From assembly GCF_019084045.1 (NCBI RefSeq), contig NZ_JAHRED010000010.1, positions 91,826 to 155,825 of the forward strand: a stretch of 64,000 nucleotides of DNA, written 5' to 3'. The notes beneath the pieces were generated by a model, which ran no database searches, had not been told where the DNA came from, and saw nothing but the letters and a program-made list of their open reading frames with translations. Source of the stretch: Paeniglutamicibacter quisquiliarum (GTDB taxonomy: Bacteria; Actinomycetota; Actinomycetes; Actinomycetales; Micrococcaceae). Both the position numbers and the translations under genes were made by a program. Shown here piece by piece: positions 27,786 to 37,459 of the stretch. Each line of letters begins with the position of its first letter. Positions within the stretch are counted from its first letter, which is position 1.

Positions 27786-29939
27786 ATGATTCAAGAAACG
27801 CAAGGAACCACCCAAGTCAAGGGCCGGCATTTCGCCGAGCCGAGCGCCCCGGGAACATACCCTGGAGTGCTCGGGGGAACAAAGCAAGGGGTGTCCAAGA
27901 ACTTCCGCGGCGACATCCAGGGACTCCGTGCCATCGCGGTGTCCCTGGTGGTCGTCTACCACTTGTGGCCACAGCGACTGACCGGCGGTTTCATAGGCGT
28001 CGACGTTTTCTTTGTGATCTCCGGATTCCTGATCACCTCGCACCTGATGAAGCGTCCCCCGAAGTCGTGGTCGGACTTGGTGGCCTTCTGGATGCGGCGG
28101 GTCAAGCGACTGCTGCCCGCCTCCTTCCTGGTCTTGGGGGCCACGTTGGCCGCCATTCCGCTGTTTGCCCCGGTGACTGTGTGGAAGGATTGGGCCAGCC
28201 AGATCGTTGCCTCGACCTTCTACGTCCAGAACTGGCGGTTGGCGTCAACCAGCGTGGACTACCTCGCAGCAGACAACGCCGTATCGGCGGTCCAGCACTT
28301 CTGGTCGTTGTCCGTTGAGGAACAGTTCTACCTTTTCTGGCCGGTGATCATTGCCGCGCTGGTGGCCCTGGCTGTCATGCTGCGCAAAAATACCGGGGTG
28401 GTGGTCGCGACCGGCATTGCCCTGATAGTGGTGGCCTCGCTGGTTTTCTCTTCCATCTCCACCGTGACCGATCCGGGAATTGCCTACTTCTCCACCATTA
28501 CCCGTGCCTGGGAACTCGCCGTCGGCGCCTTGGCGGCCGTGCTTCCCGCAGCAAGCACGATGCTGCGTCGGTCGAGGTTCAACGCCTTCCTCGCCTGGAT
28601 CGGGTTGCTGGCCATCGCCTATGCAGGTGTCACCTACAGCGGTGCCACCCCTTTCCCCGGCTATGCCGCGGCCTTGCCCGTCCTTGGCACAGCTTTGGTG
28701 ATTTGGGCCAACGCTTCTCATGCCCACTCGCCCAATGGCCTGCTGGGCCATTCGGTGTCGCGCTTCCTCGGCGACCACTCGTATTCGATCTACCTGTGGC
28801 ATTGGCCGCTTATCGTATTCTTGCCGTTCTACAGTGGAGAGCTCGGCCTGCTGGACAAGGCCGCAATCCTCGCGGCGACAATCGTCCTTTCAATGATCAC
28901 CAAGCGCTATGTGGAGGACCGCTTCCGCGCCCGCCTGGACACGGGCAGGATCCTGACCGGAGGGCGATTCCTGTTGGCCGGGACTGTAATCCTGGGTCTC
29001 CTCGGAGCCGTCATGGTCAATGCCGGGTCGAGCAATGAGGAAACCGGTGACAAGCTGGCGACCGAAATCCAACGTGTGCAGGCTGAAGTCGGCGTGGAAT
29101 GTTTCGGCGCCGCGGCGATGGTGAACTCCTGCGCCAACACCGGTGCATCGCCAATGGTCCCCTCGCCGGCAGCTGCCAAGAACGACAAGTCCCAGGCGTA
29201 TGCTGACGATTGCTGGTCCAATGGCGACTATAGCGAGCGGCCCGTCTGTACTTATGGCGACGGCAAGATCCAGGTTGCGCTCACCGGCAATTCACATGCC
29301 GGACAATGGCTGCCGGCTCTGACTGAGATTGCCGACCGCCGGGGATGGACCATCACCACTTATATTGCTTCCATCTGCGCGCCTTCGGATGCCCCGATTG
29401 CCCTGGATTCCCAGGCCAAGGCAGATGGATGCCTTGAATATGGGCGTTGGGTCAAGGAACAAACCGCAGGCGGTAAGTTCGATCTCATCATTACGTCGAA
29501 CCGCCAGGGCCTCCCGGTGCAGGGATACGAGATGAAGAATACCGAAAAGCCTGCCAAGGCGGGTTACGCCAGCTATCTTGCGGACTGGGAATCGGCGAAG
29601 GCCCCTATCGTGGTGATCCGCGATTCGCCATACCCGGGGAACACCGTGAAGAATGTTCCTGACTGCCTGGCTACCAGCAAAGCCGCGATGAACGACTGCT
29701 CCGGAACACCCAAGTCATGGAAATCGCTTGATCCCCTTGCCAGCGCCGCAGAGGAGAGCGACTTTCCCTACGTGAGCACCCTGGACATGACTGAGTACTT
29801 CTGCAACGAAGATACGTGTCCTGCGGTCATCGGCTCGGTGGTTCCGTATTTCGATGCTTCCCACCTCACCGCGACCTTTGCCCGGTCAATCACCGATCCG
29901 TTGGAAAAGAGGATCATTGATGCAGTGCCCGGTCTTTAG
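27786..29939 (+). CDS. AT3-SGNH O-acyltransferase, second copy
   Basis: A 717-residue paralog of the protein at 6677, with the same order. An AT3 membrane domain (about residues 40-410) contains FRGDIQGLRAIAVSLVVVYH. A cysteine-containing linker and an SGNH domain follow, with GNSHAGQW (Ser503) and FDASHL near 690. It should O-acetylate a surface polysaccharide or peptidoglycan. ATG 27786 follows ftsY by six bases with AAGGA close by. GTG 27891 is an alternative start that would trim 35 residues with no similarity to the paralog. A strong hairpin follows the stop. The first domain is closely related to the first copy, pointing to duplication within this polymer system. Confidence 0.88.
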   Translation: MIQETQGTTQVKGRHFAEPSAPGTYPGVLGGTKQGVSKNFRGDIQGLRAIAVSLVVVYHLWPQRLTGGFIGVDVFFVISGFLITSHLMKRPPKSWSDLVAFWMRRVKRLLPASFLVLGATLAAIPLFAPVTVWKDWASQIVASTFYVQNWRLASTSVDYLAADNAVSAVQHFWSLSVEEQFYLFWPVIIAALVALAVMLRKNTGVVVATGIALIVVASLVFSSISTVTDPGIAYFSTITRAWELAVGALAAVLPAASTMLRRSRFNAFLAWIGLLAIAYAGVTYSGATPFPGYAAALPVLGTALVIWANASHAHSPNGLLGHSVSRFLGDHSYSIYLWHWPLIVFLPFYSGELGLLDKAAILAATIVLSMITKRYVEDRFRARLDTGRILTGGRFLLAGTVILGLLGAVMVNAGSSNEETGDKLATEIQRVQAEVGVECFGAAAMVNSCANTGASPMVPSPAAAKNDKSQAYADDCWSNGDYSERPVCTYGDGKIQVALTGNSHAGQWLPALTEIADRRGWTITTYIASICAPSDAPIALDSQAKADGCLEYGRWVKEQTAGGKFDLIITSNRQGLPVQGYEMKNTEKPAKAGYASYLADWESAKAPIVVIRDSPYPGNTVKNVPDCLATSKAAMNDCSGTPKSWKSLDPLASAAEESDFPYVSTLDMTEYFCNEDTCPAVIGSVVPYFDASHLTATFARSITDPLEKRIIDAVPGL

Positions 29940-29952
29940 CCGAAGGGCTTAG

Positions 29953-30001
29953 GGCATGGCGAAGGCGGCCACGGTATATCCGCGGCCGCCTTCGCCATGC
30001 C
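29953..30001. terminator. Strong hairpin after the second O-acyltransferase
   Basis: An 18-bp perfect stem: 29953-29970 (GGCATGGCGAAGGCGGCC) pairs with 29984-30001, with a 13-base loop. There is no T tract. It lies 14 bases after the stop and upstream of the amtB control region. Confidence 0.7.
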
Positions 30002-30013
30002 ACCCGCGTTCCC

Positions 30014-30051
30014 GAAACAACGCCGAAATATGGGGGACACCTTCCTTTTAC
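30014..30051. promoter_or_regulatory. Weak second GlnR-like array upstream of amtB
   Basis: GAAAC (30014-30018), GAAAT (30025-30029), GACAC (30036-30040) and TTTAC (30047-30051) repeat at exact 11-base intervals, the phasing of GlnR half-sites. Matches to the consensus are partial, so this is tentative. Confidence 0.3.
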
Positions 30052-30066
30052 CTCCAGGCGAATTCG

Positions 30067-30104
30067 GTAACCGCCACGAAACGGTTGGTCGTGTTGGACG
30101 TAAC
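30067..30104. promoter_or_regulatory. GlnR-type nitrogen control box upstream of amtB
   Basis: GTAAC (30067-30071), six bases, GAAAC (30078-30082) is an exact match to the GTnAC-n6-GaAAC core bound by actinobacterial GlnR. A further GTAAC at 30100-30104 is in the same 11-base phase; the third position (30089-30093) is degenerate. The site ends 63 bases before the amtB start, where a nitrogen activator would be expected. Confidence 0.6.
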
Positions 30105-30167
30105 ACCGTCAGGGAATCCTTGAATCAGTCGGGAAACACTCGCAAACGATTCAGGGAGGCGTTAGAC

Positions 30168-31481
30168 ATGGAGCTAACAACGACTCAGGTATGGATGATG
30201 GTGTGCGCCGCACTCGTCCTGCTGATGACCCCGGCACTGGCATTCTTCTACGGCGGAATGACCCGGGCCAAGAGCGTACTGAACATGATGATGATGAGCT
30301 TTTCGGCCATCGCGCTCGTCACCGTGGTGTGGGTGCTTTGGGGCAACTCCATTTCGGGCGGCGGCGCGAACGTTGCCGGCTTGTTCGGAAACCCCGCAGA
30401 CGGTTTCGGGATGGGATCAATGCTCGGCACCGATGGCTTCATCGCCGCCGGGTACGGAGCGACCTTCGCGATCATCACCGTTGCGCTGATTTCCGGCGCC
30501 ATTGCCGACCGTGCCAAGTTCAGCGCCTGGATGGTTTTCGTCCCCGTCTGGGTGACCCTCGTCTACGCCCCCATCGCCTTCTGGATCTGGGGCGGCGGCA
30601 TCCTCGGTGAGGACGGGGCCATCGGCTCCGTGGTCGGGGAGGCCATCGACTTCGCCGGCGGCACCGTGGTCCACATCAACGCCGGCGTGGCGGGCCTGAT
30701 CCTCGCACTCATCCTCGGCAAGCGCCGCGGCTTTGCCAAGGATCCCAGCCAGCGCCCGCACAACATCCCCTTCGTCATGCTCGGTGCCGCCCTGCTCTGG
30801 TTCGGCTGGTTCGGGTTCAACGGCGGAGCGGCCAGCACCGCCGAGGAAGCCGGCCTGATTTGGGTCAACACGCTCGCAGCCCCTTCGGCCGCACTGCTGG
30901 GCTGGCTCGTGGTTGAACGCATCCGCGACGGGCACAGCACCTCCCTGGGAGCGGCATCGGGCATCGTCGCGGGACTGGTGGCCATCACCCCCGCCTGCGC
31001 CAACATCAGCCCGGTCGCTGCGATCGGCCTTGGCCTTCTTGCCGGCGTTGCCTCCGCCCTCGCGGTGGGGCTGAAGTACCGCTGGGGCTACGACGACTCC
31101 CTGGACGTGGTCGGTGTGCACCTGGTTTCGGGGATCATCGGCACCCTCGCCCTGGGCTTCGTTGCCCTTCCAGTTGACGGCGAGGGCGGCGGCCTGTTCT
31201 ACGGCGGCGGACTCGCCCAGCTCTGGGCCCAGATCGTTGCCTGCGTCGTGGTCATGGCCTTCACGGCCATCATGACAACCATCATCGGCCTGGCAATCCA
31301 CAAGTTCATGGGCTTCCGCATCAGCACCGAAGAGGAAATCGCCGGCATCGACCTGATGCAGCACGCCGAAACCGGTTACGAGTTCGGCGGCCTGGGCACC
31401 GGCGGAACCTTCGTTCCGCACCCGGCCACCTCCGCACACCTGAAGTCCGCAGACCGAGCCAAGGAAGAGGTCAAGGCATGA
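30168..31481 (+). CDS. amtB: Ammonium transporter
   Basis: Ammonium channel of 437 residues with eleven expected membrane helices. FFYGGMTRAKSVLNMMMMSF near residue 25 and the pore histidines in VVHINAGVAGLI and VGVHLVSGIIG identify the Amt family. The C-terminal cytoplasmic tail (IAGIDLMQHAETGYEF) is the part that binds GlnK. I chose ATG 30168, preceded by GGGAGG at 30153-30158; the frame is open to 29997 but that part is the control region. Its stop overlaps the glnK start (ATGA), a standard nitrogen operon. A GlnR-like box lies upstream. Confidence 0.96.
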   Translation: MELTTTQVWMMVCAALVLLMTPALAFFYGGMTRAKSVLNMMMMSFSAIALVTVVWVLWGNSISGGGANVAGLFGNPADGFGMGSMLGTDGFIAAGYGATFAIITVALISGAIADRAKFSAWMVFVPVWVTLVYAPIAFWIWGGGILGEDGAIGSVVGEAIDFAGGTVVHINAGVAGLILALILGKRRGFAKDPSQRPHNIPFVMLGAALLWFGWFGFNGGAASTAEEAGLIWVNTLAAPSAALLGWLVVERIRDGHSTSLGAASGIVAGLVAITPACANISPVAAIGLGLLAGVASALAVGLKYRWGYDDSLDVVGVHLVSGIIGTLALGFVALPVDGEGGGLFYGGGLAQLWAQIVACVVVMAFTAIMTTIIGLAIHKFMGFRISTEEEIAGIDLMQHAETGYEFGGLGTGGTFVPHPATSAHLKSADRAKEEVKA

Positions 31482-31816
31482 AACTCGTGACAGCCATCAT
31501 CCGGCCCGAAAAGACCGACGAGATCCGCGACGCGCTTGAATCCTACGGCGTCCAGGGAATGACCATTAGCCAGGCCAGTGGTTACGGCCGGCAGCGCGGC
31601 CACACCCAGGTTTACCGCGGGGCGGAATACACGGTCGACCTGCTCCCCAAGGTTCGCCTCGAGATCCTGGTGGAAGAGAGCACCTGCGACGACATCCTTG
31701 ACGTTCTGATCTCCACCGCCAACACCGGCAGCGCCGGGGACGGGAAGATCTGGGTGACCCATGTTGAGGAAGTGATCCGGGTCCGCACCGGAGAACGCGG
31801 CCTGGCCGCTGTCTAG
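31478..31816 (+). CDS. glnK: Nitrogen regulatory protein PII
   Basis: Trimeric nitrogen and energy sensor of 112 residues that blocks AmtB when ammonium is plentiful. It has MKLVTAIIRPEKTDEIRDAL at the start and the T-loop GAEYTVDLLPK with the modifiable Tyr51. The C-terminal TGSAGDGKIWV and RVRTGERG signatures are also present. In actinobacteria Tyr51 is adenylylated by GlnD, but no glnD follows here; the operon ends with a terminator. It overlaps amtB by four bases, so translation is coupled. Confidence 0.96.
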   Translation: MKLVTAIIRPEKTDEIRDALESYGVQGMTISQASGYGRQRGHTQVYRGAEYTVDLLPKVRLEILVEESTCDDILDVLISTANTGSAGDGKIWVTHVEEVIRVRTGERGLAAV

Positions 31817-31844
31817 GCGGGCGCCACCTGGAATTGAGCGCCTG

Positions 31845-31881
31845 CGACAAGGCCCCAACCAAATTGGTTGGGGCCTTGTCG
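31845..31881. terminator. Strong terminator after amtB-glnK
   Basis: A 16-bp perfect stem, 31845-31860 with 31866-31881, loop AAATT. The arms read CGACAAGGCCCCAACC and its complement. It sits between glnK and a convergent gene and may stop transcription from both sides. Confidence 0.8.
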
Positions 31882-31963
31882 CCGTCGGGGAAGAAAATGA
31901 TTCCGGGCCGCGGACCAGGACAATTCCGATCATGCGCCGCTTGCCCGGCGGAAGACGGCGCCG

Positions 31964-34294
31964 TCAGCAGACGTTCGGCGTCCCATCCGCGCGGTAGGCG
32001 ACCGTCGAGTCCAGCACCAGCGGGCCGCCGAGCAGCACGTTGGTCCAGCCCTTCATCGAGACCAATGCGTTGGACACCGAGGACGGGAGGCAAGTCTTCT
32101 GGGCCAGCAGCAACGGTGCCCCGTTGTACCCGGCGGCCACGGCCCCGGTGAGGCCGTCAGGGAAACGGGCCCCGGTGGCAATGAACTGGCGCTGGGACCC
32201 GCGGGACCAGAAGGCCTTGGCGATGAGCGCGCTGGTGTCGTACAGGGTCCTGCCCCCGTACCGGATCACCGTTGCGTTCGGCACCGCACGGCGCACCTGT
32301 GCCTCCGCCTCGGCGGAAATGGCCAGCGGTCCGCCGGCCAGGTACACGCGGGCGGGATTGAGCCGCTTGAGGCTGGCCAGCGTCGTGGCCGGGACAGCGG
32401 ACTGTGCGGTCAGCAGCATCGGGGCCCTGCGTCCGGCGGCCACCGCGGCAAGCGACATGGCGTCCTCGAAGCGCTGGCCGGTTGCGAGGAAGACCGCCGG
32501 GGCCGAGGACCAGTTGGCGGCGATTTTTGAGCTGGTGTCATAGAGGGAATTGCCCCATACCCGGGTGACCGGTCCATACGCCTTCAGCTTCGTCACGGTC
32601 GCGTCACTGATGGCGATCGGGCCCCCTAAGACCAAGATGTTCTGGGGATTCAGGCGTTGAAGCTCGGCGGCGACCGAGGAGGGGATCGACCCCTTCTTGA
32701 TCAGCAGCAGCGGCGCTTTTTTCAGCGTCGCCAAGGGGGATCCGGCAAGTGCGTCGGGGAAGTTCTCGCCGGAGGCAACGACCACGGTCGAGGTCGTCGA
32801 GGGGAAGGTCCGTCGCGAGATCGCCACGGGCGTGTCGTAGAGCGTGGCACCGTAGAGACGGACCGGGGCAAGGCGCGTTGGCGGCACGTAGTTGCCGAGG
32901 TAGCTGGTGAGCAAGCGGTACGGGGTGGAGCGCCGGTTGCGCGCGAAGTCGCGCAGGGAAGTCAGGTCGCCGTTCCACACGTTGGCGTCCACGTCCTTGT
33001 CCGGTCCGATCAGATCGGCGTTGGACGCGTACTGCCAGATGTTGAATGTCGTCCAGCCCTCGGGCAGCTCGCGCGGGTTCTTGGGAACCTCCGCGGTGGG
33101 GAACACCGAGACATGCAGCGGCCAGCCCTTGAAGGCCGTGGAGTCGCCGGTGCACTTGTCCCACCAGGACTGGGCGGTGTAGATCATGGGCAGGCGCCCG
33201 GTCGCCGCCTTGACGGTGTTCCCGAAGTCGCTGATCCAGGTGACCAGCTGGGCAGGCGTCATGCCGTAGCAGACGTTGCCCTTGCCTGCGGAGTAGGCGG
33301 TTGCCGTGTACGGGTTCCACTCGATGTCCAGCAGGGGCGGAAGAGTCTTTTCGTCGGCGGTCCAGCCGCCGCCGTTGGCCAGGAACTGCTTGGCCTGGGC
33401 GGCTCCCGAGGAGTGGGCCGGCATGGCGAAGTGGTAGGCGCCGCGCATCAACCCCTGGTTGGCGGAGCCGGTGTAGTTCTGGGCGAACTTGGGATCCTTG
33501 AACAGCGTGGTGGGCCAGGACTGGGTTGCCTTGATGTAGGCAAAGCGGGCACCCTTGCCCCAGGCATGGGCCCAATCGACGTCACCCTGGTGGTGGGAGA
33601 CGTCGACGCCGAGGACTCCCGGCGGTCGCCAGGTGCGCAGGTCCTCGCGCGACGCGGGGACCGACACCCCCGCGGGTGTGGCCTCGAATGCGGCACCGGT
33701 GGTGGAAATGCCCGCCGGGAAGGCACCTCCGCGTTCAAGGGCCGCACCCGAGGCAGTGGGGCTAGTCTCGGAGGACGGTTCGGTCTCTGTGCCGGGGGCG
33801 TCCAACTGTTCCGGCGAAGTCGCGGCCAGCTCCTCGGTGGCGGCAGCCAGTGACTCCAGTTCCGCCAGGGTAGGGGCCTTCGGGTCGCCGGATTCCTCGA
33901 TGCGCCGCTGGCCCTGGCCGAGCTGGGCATCCAGGGCCTGGATTCCAACGGCCGTGAGTGCCTGCTCTGACAACTCGACACGCTCGGGGGCGGTGAGCTT
34001 GGCCGCGGACTTTAGTTCCGTGCGGATGTCCTTGGCGGCCACGGCGGCTGCCCCGGGATTGACGTCCGGGACATCGAGGTCCTTGGTGGCCGGCTTGAGG
34101 GCCGATTCCAGCAGCGTTGCGGCACCCGATTCCGGAGGCGGCTTCTGGCCTGGTGCCTTGGACGTGGTGGTACCGGCCTCGGTGTCGGGCACCGGGGTTG
34201 CCGCGGCCGGACCGGCCACCGCAAGGGGGACGACCAGCGCTGCCGCGAGGGAAAGGGCGAACAAACGGGGCAGTGACGACCGGAATTCCGGCAT
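31964..34294 (-). CDS. Secreted GH25 lysozyme with cell-wall-binding repeats
   Basis: Exported muramidase of 776 residues. A signal peptide (about 1-32, ending around VAGPAAA) is followed by a roughly 195-residue acidic, helical region of unknown role. A GH25 domain spans about 230-430 with GVDVSHHQGDVDW and the catalytic pair in PPLLDIEWN. Three cell-wall-binding type 2 repeats (about 480-776) carry ENFPDALAGSPLA, then the RFEDAMSLAAVAAGR and RFPDGLTGAVAAGYN variants. The repeats hold proteins on wall polymers, so the enzyme probably remodels the cell's own wall. It faces the strong terminator after glnK and is preceded by other wall genes on the same strand. Confidence 0.9.
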   Translation of the reverse strand: MPEFRSSLPRLFALSLAAALVVPLAVAGPAAATPVPDTEAGTTTSKAPGQKPPPESGAATLLESALKPATKDLDVPDVNPGAAAVAAKDIRTELKSAAKLTAPERVELSEQALTAVGIQALDAQLGQGQRRIEESGDPKAPTLAELESLAAATEELAATSPEQLDAPGTETEPSSETSPTASGAALERGGAFPAGISTTGAAFEATPAGVSVPASREDLRTWRPPGVLGVDVSHHQGDVDWAHAWGKGARFAYIKATQSWPTTLFKDPKFAQNYTGSANQGLMRGAYHFAMPAHSSGAAQAKQFLANGGGWTADEKTLPPLLDIEWNPYTATAYSAGKGNVCYGMTPAQLVTWISDFGNTVKAATGRLPMIYTAQSWWDKCTGDSTAFKGWPLHVSVFPTAEVPKNPRELPEGWTTFNIWQYASNADLIGPDKDVDANVWNGDLTSLRDFARNRRSTPYRLLTSYLGNYVPPTRLAPVRLYGATLYDTPVAISRRTFPSTTSTVVVASGENFPDALAGSPLATLKKAPLLLIKKGSIPSSVAAELQRLNPQNILVLGGPIAISDATVTKLKAYGPVTRVWGNSLYDTSSKIAANWSSAPAVFLATGQRFEDAMSLAAVAAGRRAPMLLTAQSAVPATTLASLKRLNPARVYLAGGPLAISAEAEAQVRRAVPNATVIRYGGRTLYDTSALIAKAFWSRGSQRQFIATGARFPDGLTGAVAAGYNGAPLLLAQKTCLPSSVSNALVSMKGWTNVLLGGPLVLDSTVAYRADGTPNVC

Positions 34295-34415
34295 GGGTGG
34301 TCCTTGGGGTCGGGGACGTTATTCAGCGCGGGGCGATGGCCAGTATACAAAACGGGCCAGTTCTCGTACGGGGAGCGCGCCGTGCCGGTGCCATGCACAG
34401 GGAAAGGGCCTGCCC

Positions 34416-35852
34416 TCAGCGGCGATCGACGCTGAGGTTTCCGTTGACCGTTGCGTAGACGCGTGTGCCGTTGAGCTCCAGCGGCAGGCTGGCGTCCGAT
34501 GCCGCCACCCGACGCAACGGCCCCCGAACCCCGTCGATGTCCAGCCGCACGAAGAGGTCGGCCACGACGTGGTCAAGGCCTGCAAATTTCTGGGCAGGGA
34601 GATCCAGGACGTATTCGGTGCCATCGGGCCTCAGGGCATAGGCGTGTGTTGTTTCCGTGCCCCTGACCTGGGCTATCAGGTGTACTGCCTCATAGTTCGC
34701 TGTCGGCTGCAGCCCGAACCGCAGTTCGAGTCCATTCGGCTTCGGATCGGCGACCCGGCAAACCGCCCTGAGATGGTCCTCGGTCGTGGCCAACCGCAAC
34801 AACCCGGCCGCATCCTCGTTCCGCACCAGGCGGGAGCGCTGCAGGAAGGGAAAGTCCAATTCGGCTTCCAGCTCCCGGGGAATGTGTTCACGCACGAATT
34901 GCGCGTGGGCCGCCACCCAGCGACGCTGTCTGTCGGTCGACATGGCCCGGTATCGAGCGGGGACGTAGAACCGCAGTGCCTTGCGCCGGTAAAGGTCCAG
35001 GACCAGCTGGTCCGCCACCGCGGGATCCGGGTGTCCTTCCCTGATGATCCGGGCAATGGCGCCCACCGACTCGGTGTAGCCTTCGGGCTCGGCCCGGCCG
35101 CTGCTGATGTTCGCGCCGACCTGCCGCGTGCGGATGAAGTAGTAGTCGTAGTCGGCAAGGATGGAGTTGCGGCGGGAAGCGAGGTAGCACCGGGTGAGCA
35201 GCATCCCGTCCTCCAGCCTGACCTTGCCTTCGGGGAACCGGAATCCGTGTTCCTCCAGCAGCCGGCGCCGGATCATTTTTTGCGGGGAGAGCGTGGCGGC
35301 GATCGTTCGCAGCGGGGCATCGACGTGGGTGGAGGCAAAGAGAGACGCTCCCACGCGGCGGCCTCCGATGCCGACCAGCTTGGGGGCCAGCACGTCGACA
35401 TCGTGGGCGTCGGCAAACTCAACCATCCTGCGCAGGGCCTCGGGGCCCAAAAGGTCGTCGGAGTCGCAGAAGAAGACGTAGTCGGATCGGCTTGCGTCGA
35501 TTCCCACGTTGCGCGGCTTGCCGGGCCAGCCGCTATTGTGCTGTCGGATGAGTCGCATGTTCGGCAGCCGTTTTGCGTAGGCGTCAAGCAGTGCGCCGCC
35601 GCGATCGGTGGAACCGTCATCGACGGCGATCACCTCAAACAATGCTGGATCCAGGTCCTGGGCCTCCAGGGAATCCAGAAGCTCCCGAAGGTAGGGCATG
35701 GAATTGAAGACCGGGATGATGACCGCGACGCGTGCGGTCTCGGCGCTGGCGCTGGGACCGGTGTCGGATTCCCGGATCCTGGACTGGCGCAACTTCGCGG
35801 CGACCTTGGACAACCTGCGCCGTAGCGATTTCCGAACCTTGGCGTAGTCCAT
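34416..35852 (-). CDS. GT2 family glycosyltransferase
   Basis: A 478-residue paralog of the protein at 22314. It has the same GT-A motifs: VIIPVFNSMPYLREL, VIAVDDGSTDRGG, NSGWPGKPRNVG and FCDSDD. A C-terminal region of about 200 residues ends in a beta-rich segment. The last stretch (YATVNGNLSVDRR) resembles the end of the GT4 protein at 37460 (YFTVYGNLSLK), so both may share a small C-terminal domain. ATG 35852 has AGAAGG six bases upstream; ATG 35867 is in the same frame. It lies between the lysozyme gene and the broken glycerophosphotransferase gene on the minus strand. Confidence 0.85.
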   Translation of the reverse strand: MDYAKVRKSLRRRLSKVAAKLRQSRIRESDTGPSASAETARVAVIIPVFNSMPYLRELLDSLEAQDLDPALFEVIAVDDGSTDRGGALLDAYAKRLPNMRLIRQHNSGWPGKPRNVGIDASRSDYVFFCDSDDLLGPEALRRMVEFADAHDVDVLAPKLVGIGGRRVGASLFASTHVDAPLRTIAATLSPQKMIRRRLLEEHGFRFPEGKVRLEDGMLLTRCYLASRRNSILADYDYYFIRTRQVGANISSGRAEPEGYTESVGAIARIIREGHPDPAVADQLVLDLYRRKALRFYVPARYRAMSTDRQRRWVAAHAQFVREHIPRELEAELDFPFLQRSRLVRNEDAAGLLRLATTEDHLRAVCRVADPKPNGLELRFGLQPTANYEAVHLIAQVRGTETTHAYALRPDGTEYVLDLPAQKFAGLDHVVADLFVRLDIDGVRGPLRRVAASDASLPLELNGTRVYATVNGNLSVDRR

Positions 35853-35935
35853 TGCCTGCCTTCTCATGGGTGCGTGGTGGGTACGCCGAACAAGCCCCGG
35901 GGCGGGGTGCTGGCGGTATTCCGGCCCCGGTGCGG

Positions 35936-37207
35936 CTAATCGATTTCCCCCGAATCCGCGCCCTGGCCGTGAAACTCATAGTAGCGCAGGAGAACCGCAC
36001 GATCGTCGATCAACTTGCCTACCGCCTCAATGAACGCATTTGTTGAGGATCCGCGCTCGCGGTCCCCGAAATAGAACTTGCGCATCTGCAGTCGATGCTC
36101 GGTGCCGGAAGAATCGAACAGGGGTTTCAGTTCGGGCAGAATCTCGTCCCGGGTGGTTTCACTGATGACCGGGCAGGCCCGGCTGACGGGCACTTCGCGG
36201 TGGAGCTTTTCAGGGTCGTCGCGCCGATCGGTGAGGATCAGCGGCTTCTCGGGGTGCAGATAGAGGTAGTCAAGGCCCACACTCGATACGTCCGTGATCA
36301 GGGCATCCACGTCGGCAAATAGCGCCAGGATGTTTTCGGTCGGGGCGACCAGGTGGTTTCCGCCGGTGGCGTTGAGTTCCTCGAGGATCTCGCGGATGCG
36401 CTCATCGGCGTGGGCGATCGCCGGGGTCGTGGTAGTGGTGATGCGTGGATGGGGCTTGTAGATGACCCGTAGATCGGGCAGCGCCACGAGCGCCTCGACG
36501 ATTCCTTCGCCGAAAAGGTCCATGGACGTGTAGTTGTTCGCATCGTTTTCCCCTTCCCAGGTGGGGGCGTACATGACGGTCCTGCCGTGGAACGGCGGCA
36601 GTACGGATTCAAAACGCGTATCCAACTGGGGTCGTCCCACGGCAACCAACCGGTCGAGGTCGAAGTCGAGCAGTACCGCGCGGTGCCGCTCGATTGCAGC
36701 GGGCCCTGCGACGAAGATCCGGTCGTAGGCCTTGGCCTGGTTCGAGACCATCGAAAGCTTGTCGCTCTCGCCGTGGTTGACGTGGACATGCACCGGCCTG
36801 GACGCACTCAAGGACTGGAAATTTGCCACGCCGTTGTTGACATAGAGGCACAACTTGAAATCGTTGAAATCGTAGAGATTGACCAGGTCGTCCAGGCGCC
36901 GAACGAAGATCTTTGGCAGGTCGGTCAACTTGCGGAAGTGCCGCATGGTGGGAATCTTGCGAAACACCAAGACCACCCGGCGGGTTTCATGGAGTTATTC
37001 CAGCGTCGGAAGCCACTGTTCAAGCTGGTAGGACTTGTTTACCACGTCGCTGAAATAGACCACCACGTCGCCGGGCACCGGAATGTGGTCCAATTCGTGG
37101 TTGGCCGCATGGGTGCCTCCCAGTCCGAGCAACCTTCGCGTCTTGACTCCGGTCCTGGAGGTTATTGCGGTTTTGAGTTGTTGGCCAAGCCAGTCTTTGG
37201 TCTGCAT
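35936..37207 (-). pseudogene. CDP-glycerol glycerophosphotransferase-like gene interrupted by an in-frame stop
   Basis: Two pieces in one frame make a protein like that at 8823. The first piece, ATG 37207 to TAA at 36995-36997, encodes 70 residues ending KSYQLEQWLPTLE. The second continues in the same frame from LHETRRVVLVFRK to the stop at 35936. It contains VHVNHGESDKLSMVSNQ, VMYAPTWEGEND, YKPHPR and LITDVSSVGLDY. The paralog at 8823 reads through the same point (SYQLEQWLAPFEAL). One stop codon in place of a sense codon is thus the only visible defect. A restart at GTG 36976 would lack the N-terminal domain. A recent nonsense mutation, a base-calling error or readthrough are the possibilities. 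Confidence 0.75.
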
Positions 37208-37459
37208 CAGCTACCTTCGTGGTTTCCTGCCCATGCGCCGGTCGGCGCGCAGCCCGAGTCCGGGGCTGTCATCTCCGCTCGTTGGTCCAAAGACCGTTTC
37301 ACGCCCAACTGTGCATTGCATGGTGAGGGGCTCCATGGTCTCTATGCTCCGGCATAGTCCGGGGCAAAGATAGGCATGTTCCGCCGGCATCACGGCCTCG
37401 CCGCCCATGGCCCACGCATTCATGGTGCCCAGGGCTATGGGGGGAAACATATTGGCCGC
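37208..37459. other. Gap with an unsupported small minus-strand frame
   Basis: The gap holds a 79-codon open frame on the minus strand (37211-37450). It has no recognisable domain. Its upstream AGGCGG could be a weak ribosome site. I cannot support it as a gene. The SD-like GAAGG for the interrupted gene is at the 3' edge. Confidence 0.25.
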
